From: Hungatella sp. UBA5982
Lineage (GTDB): Bacteria; Bacillota; Clostridia; Lachnospirales; Lachnospiraceae
DNA: 5,232 nt
Assembly: GCA_002429965.1 (NCBI GenBank)
Contig: DJBG01000072.1
Span: 40,016-45,247 of the forward strand
Direction: 5' to 3'
Positions within the stretch are counted from its first letter, which is position 1. Every line of letters begins with the position of its first letter. A program made the position numbers and the translations under genes. Below the pieces are notes generated by a model. That model was not told the DNA's origin and ran no database searches. It worked only from the letters and a program-made list of their open reading frames with translations. Positions 4,999-5,232 of the stretch are shown here, in pieces.

Positions 4999-5072
4999 TG
5001 GATAACTATTTATTATAAACAATATATAGTGGTAGAAATTATTTTATCCCAAGACAGAAAGGTTTAAATAAA

Positions 5073-5232
5073 ATGAATAATAATGTAGTTAGTAGATTAG
5101 ATTCTTCAAGAGAAAGTAAGGCAGTAGGTAATTATACTCACATAACAAAAATAGAGCCTAATGCAACATTTTACACATTTTCTGGTCAAGTCGGAGCAGA
5201 TTTAGACGGTAATTTTCCTATAGAATTTAATT
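5073..5232 (+). CDS. RidA/YjgF/UK114-family protein, N-terminal part (cut by window edge)
   Basis: The first 53 codons are present; the gene runs off the right edge. The pattern VGNYTHITKIEPNATFYTFSG followed by QVGADLDGNFP (about residues 18-49) matches the N-terminal half of Rid-family proteins, whose typical form is GPYSxAVK, then a strand ending in SGQ(I/V)G, then D.DG. RidA-type members hydrolyse reactive enamine/imine intermediates; other subfamilies differ. The key Arg lies near the C-terminus, beyond the edge, so the subfamily and catalytic state cannot be decided. The region usually written GPY is GNY here. The ATG at 5073 has AGAAAGG (5056-5062) about 10 nt upstream, a moderate ribosome binding site. 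It is divergent from the eut operon and need not be related to it. However, imine-handling proteins are plausible neighbours of amine catabolism. Confidence 0.8.
   Translation, partial: MNNNVVSRLDSSRESKAVGNYTHITKIEPNATFYTFSGQVGADLDGNFPIEFN

Larger units (their letters stand above)
4663..5072. other. Divergent intergenic control region between eutS and ridA
   Basis: About 410 bp separate the minus-strand eut operon from the plus-strand ridA-like gene. It contains the probable eutS promoter, a long palindrome and a second hairpin-forming inverted repeat, a 13-bp palindrome next to the eutS ribosome binding site, a plus-strand TTGACA promoter candidate and a 22-codon ORF; each has its own entry. 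I looked for, and did not see, a cobalamin riboswitch, a convincing pair of ANTAR (EutV-type) hairpins, a tRNA, a CRISPR array or an insertion-sequence end. No two-component regulator gene (eutV/eutW) is in the window. Confidence 0.7.

Noticed and set aside
4797..5018. Plus-strand frame from a TTG across the intergenic region
   Set aside because: No ribosome binding site, Phe/Ile-rich translation typical of AT-rich spacer DNA, and it overlaps the better-supported 22-codon ORF in another frame.

Overview
The window is AT-rich, with compact, closely spaced genes, strong purine-rich ribosome binding sites and two TTG start codons. It looks like a low-GC Bacillota (Firmicutes) chromosome, but I cannot name the genus from the sequence alone. 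Almost all of it is the first part of an ethanolamine-utilisation (eut) bacterial-microcompartment operon. The operon lies on the minus strand, so it reads from high to low coordinates.

Layout in transcription order: eutS-1 (shell protein, 4662-4318), eutP (GTPase-like, possible acetate kinase, 4301-3864), a PduO-type cobalamin adenosyltransferase (3858-3280), eutG/pduQ-like iron alcohol dehydrogenase (3201-2062), eutS-2 (second shell paralogue, 2037-1693), eutA (reactivating factor, 1664-234) and the start of eutB (ethanolamine ammonia-lyase large subunit, 214-1, cut by the window edge). Gaps between genes are 5-28 nt, except for 78 nt before eutG. I see no terminator inside the operon, so one transcript is likely. 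EutB with EutC (presumably beyond the edge) would split ethanolamine into acetaldehyde and ammonia using adenosylcobalamin. The adenosyltransferase supplies that cofactor, EutA swaps out damaged cofactor, EutG reduces acetaldehyde to ethanol and recycles NADH, and the EutS proteins help form the shell that confines acetaldehyde.

The stretch 4663-5072 is a divergent intergenic region of about 410 bp. It holds a probable eutS promoter overlapped by a long near-perfect palindrome, a second hairpin-forming repeat, a small palindrome next to the eutS ribosome binding site, a plus-strand TTGACA promoter candidate, and a 22-codon ORF with a very strong Shine-Dalgarno. To the right, on the plus strand, begins a RidA/YjgF-family gene (5073 to the edge).

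Most of the window is a recognisable eut locus. The points worth a second look are two different EutS paralogues in one operon, a Trp in place of a Gly in the phosphate-binding motif of EutA, the structured eutS control region without obvious ANTAR (EutV) hairpins or a B12 riboswitch, and the unassigned 22-aa ORF ahead of ridA.
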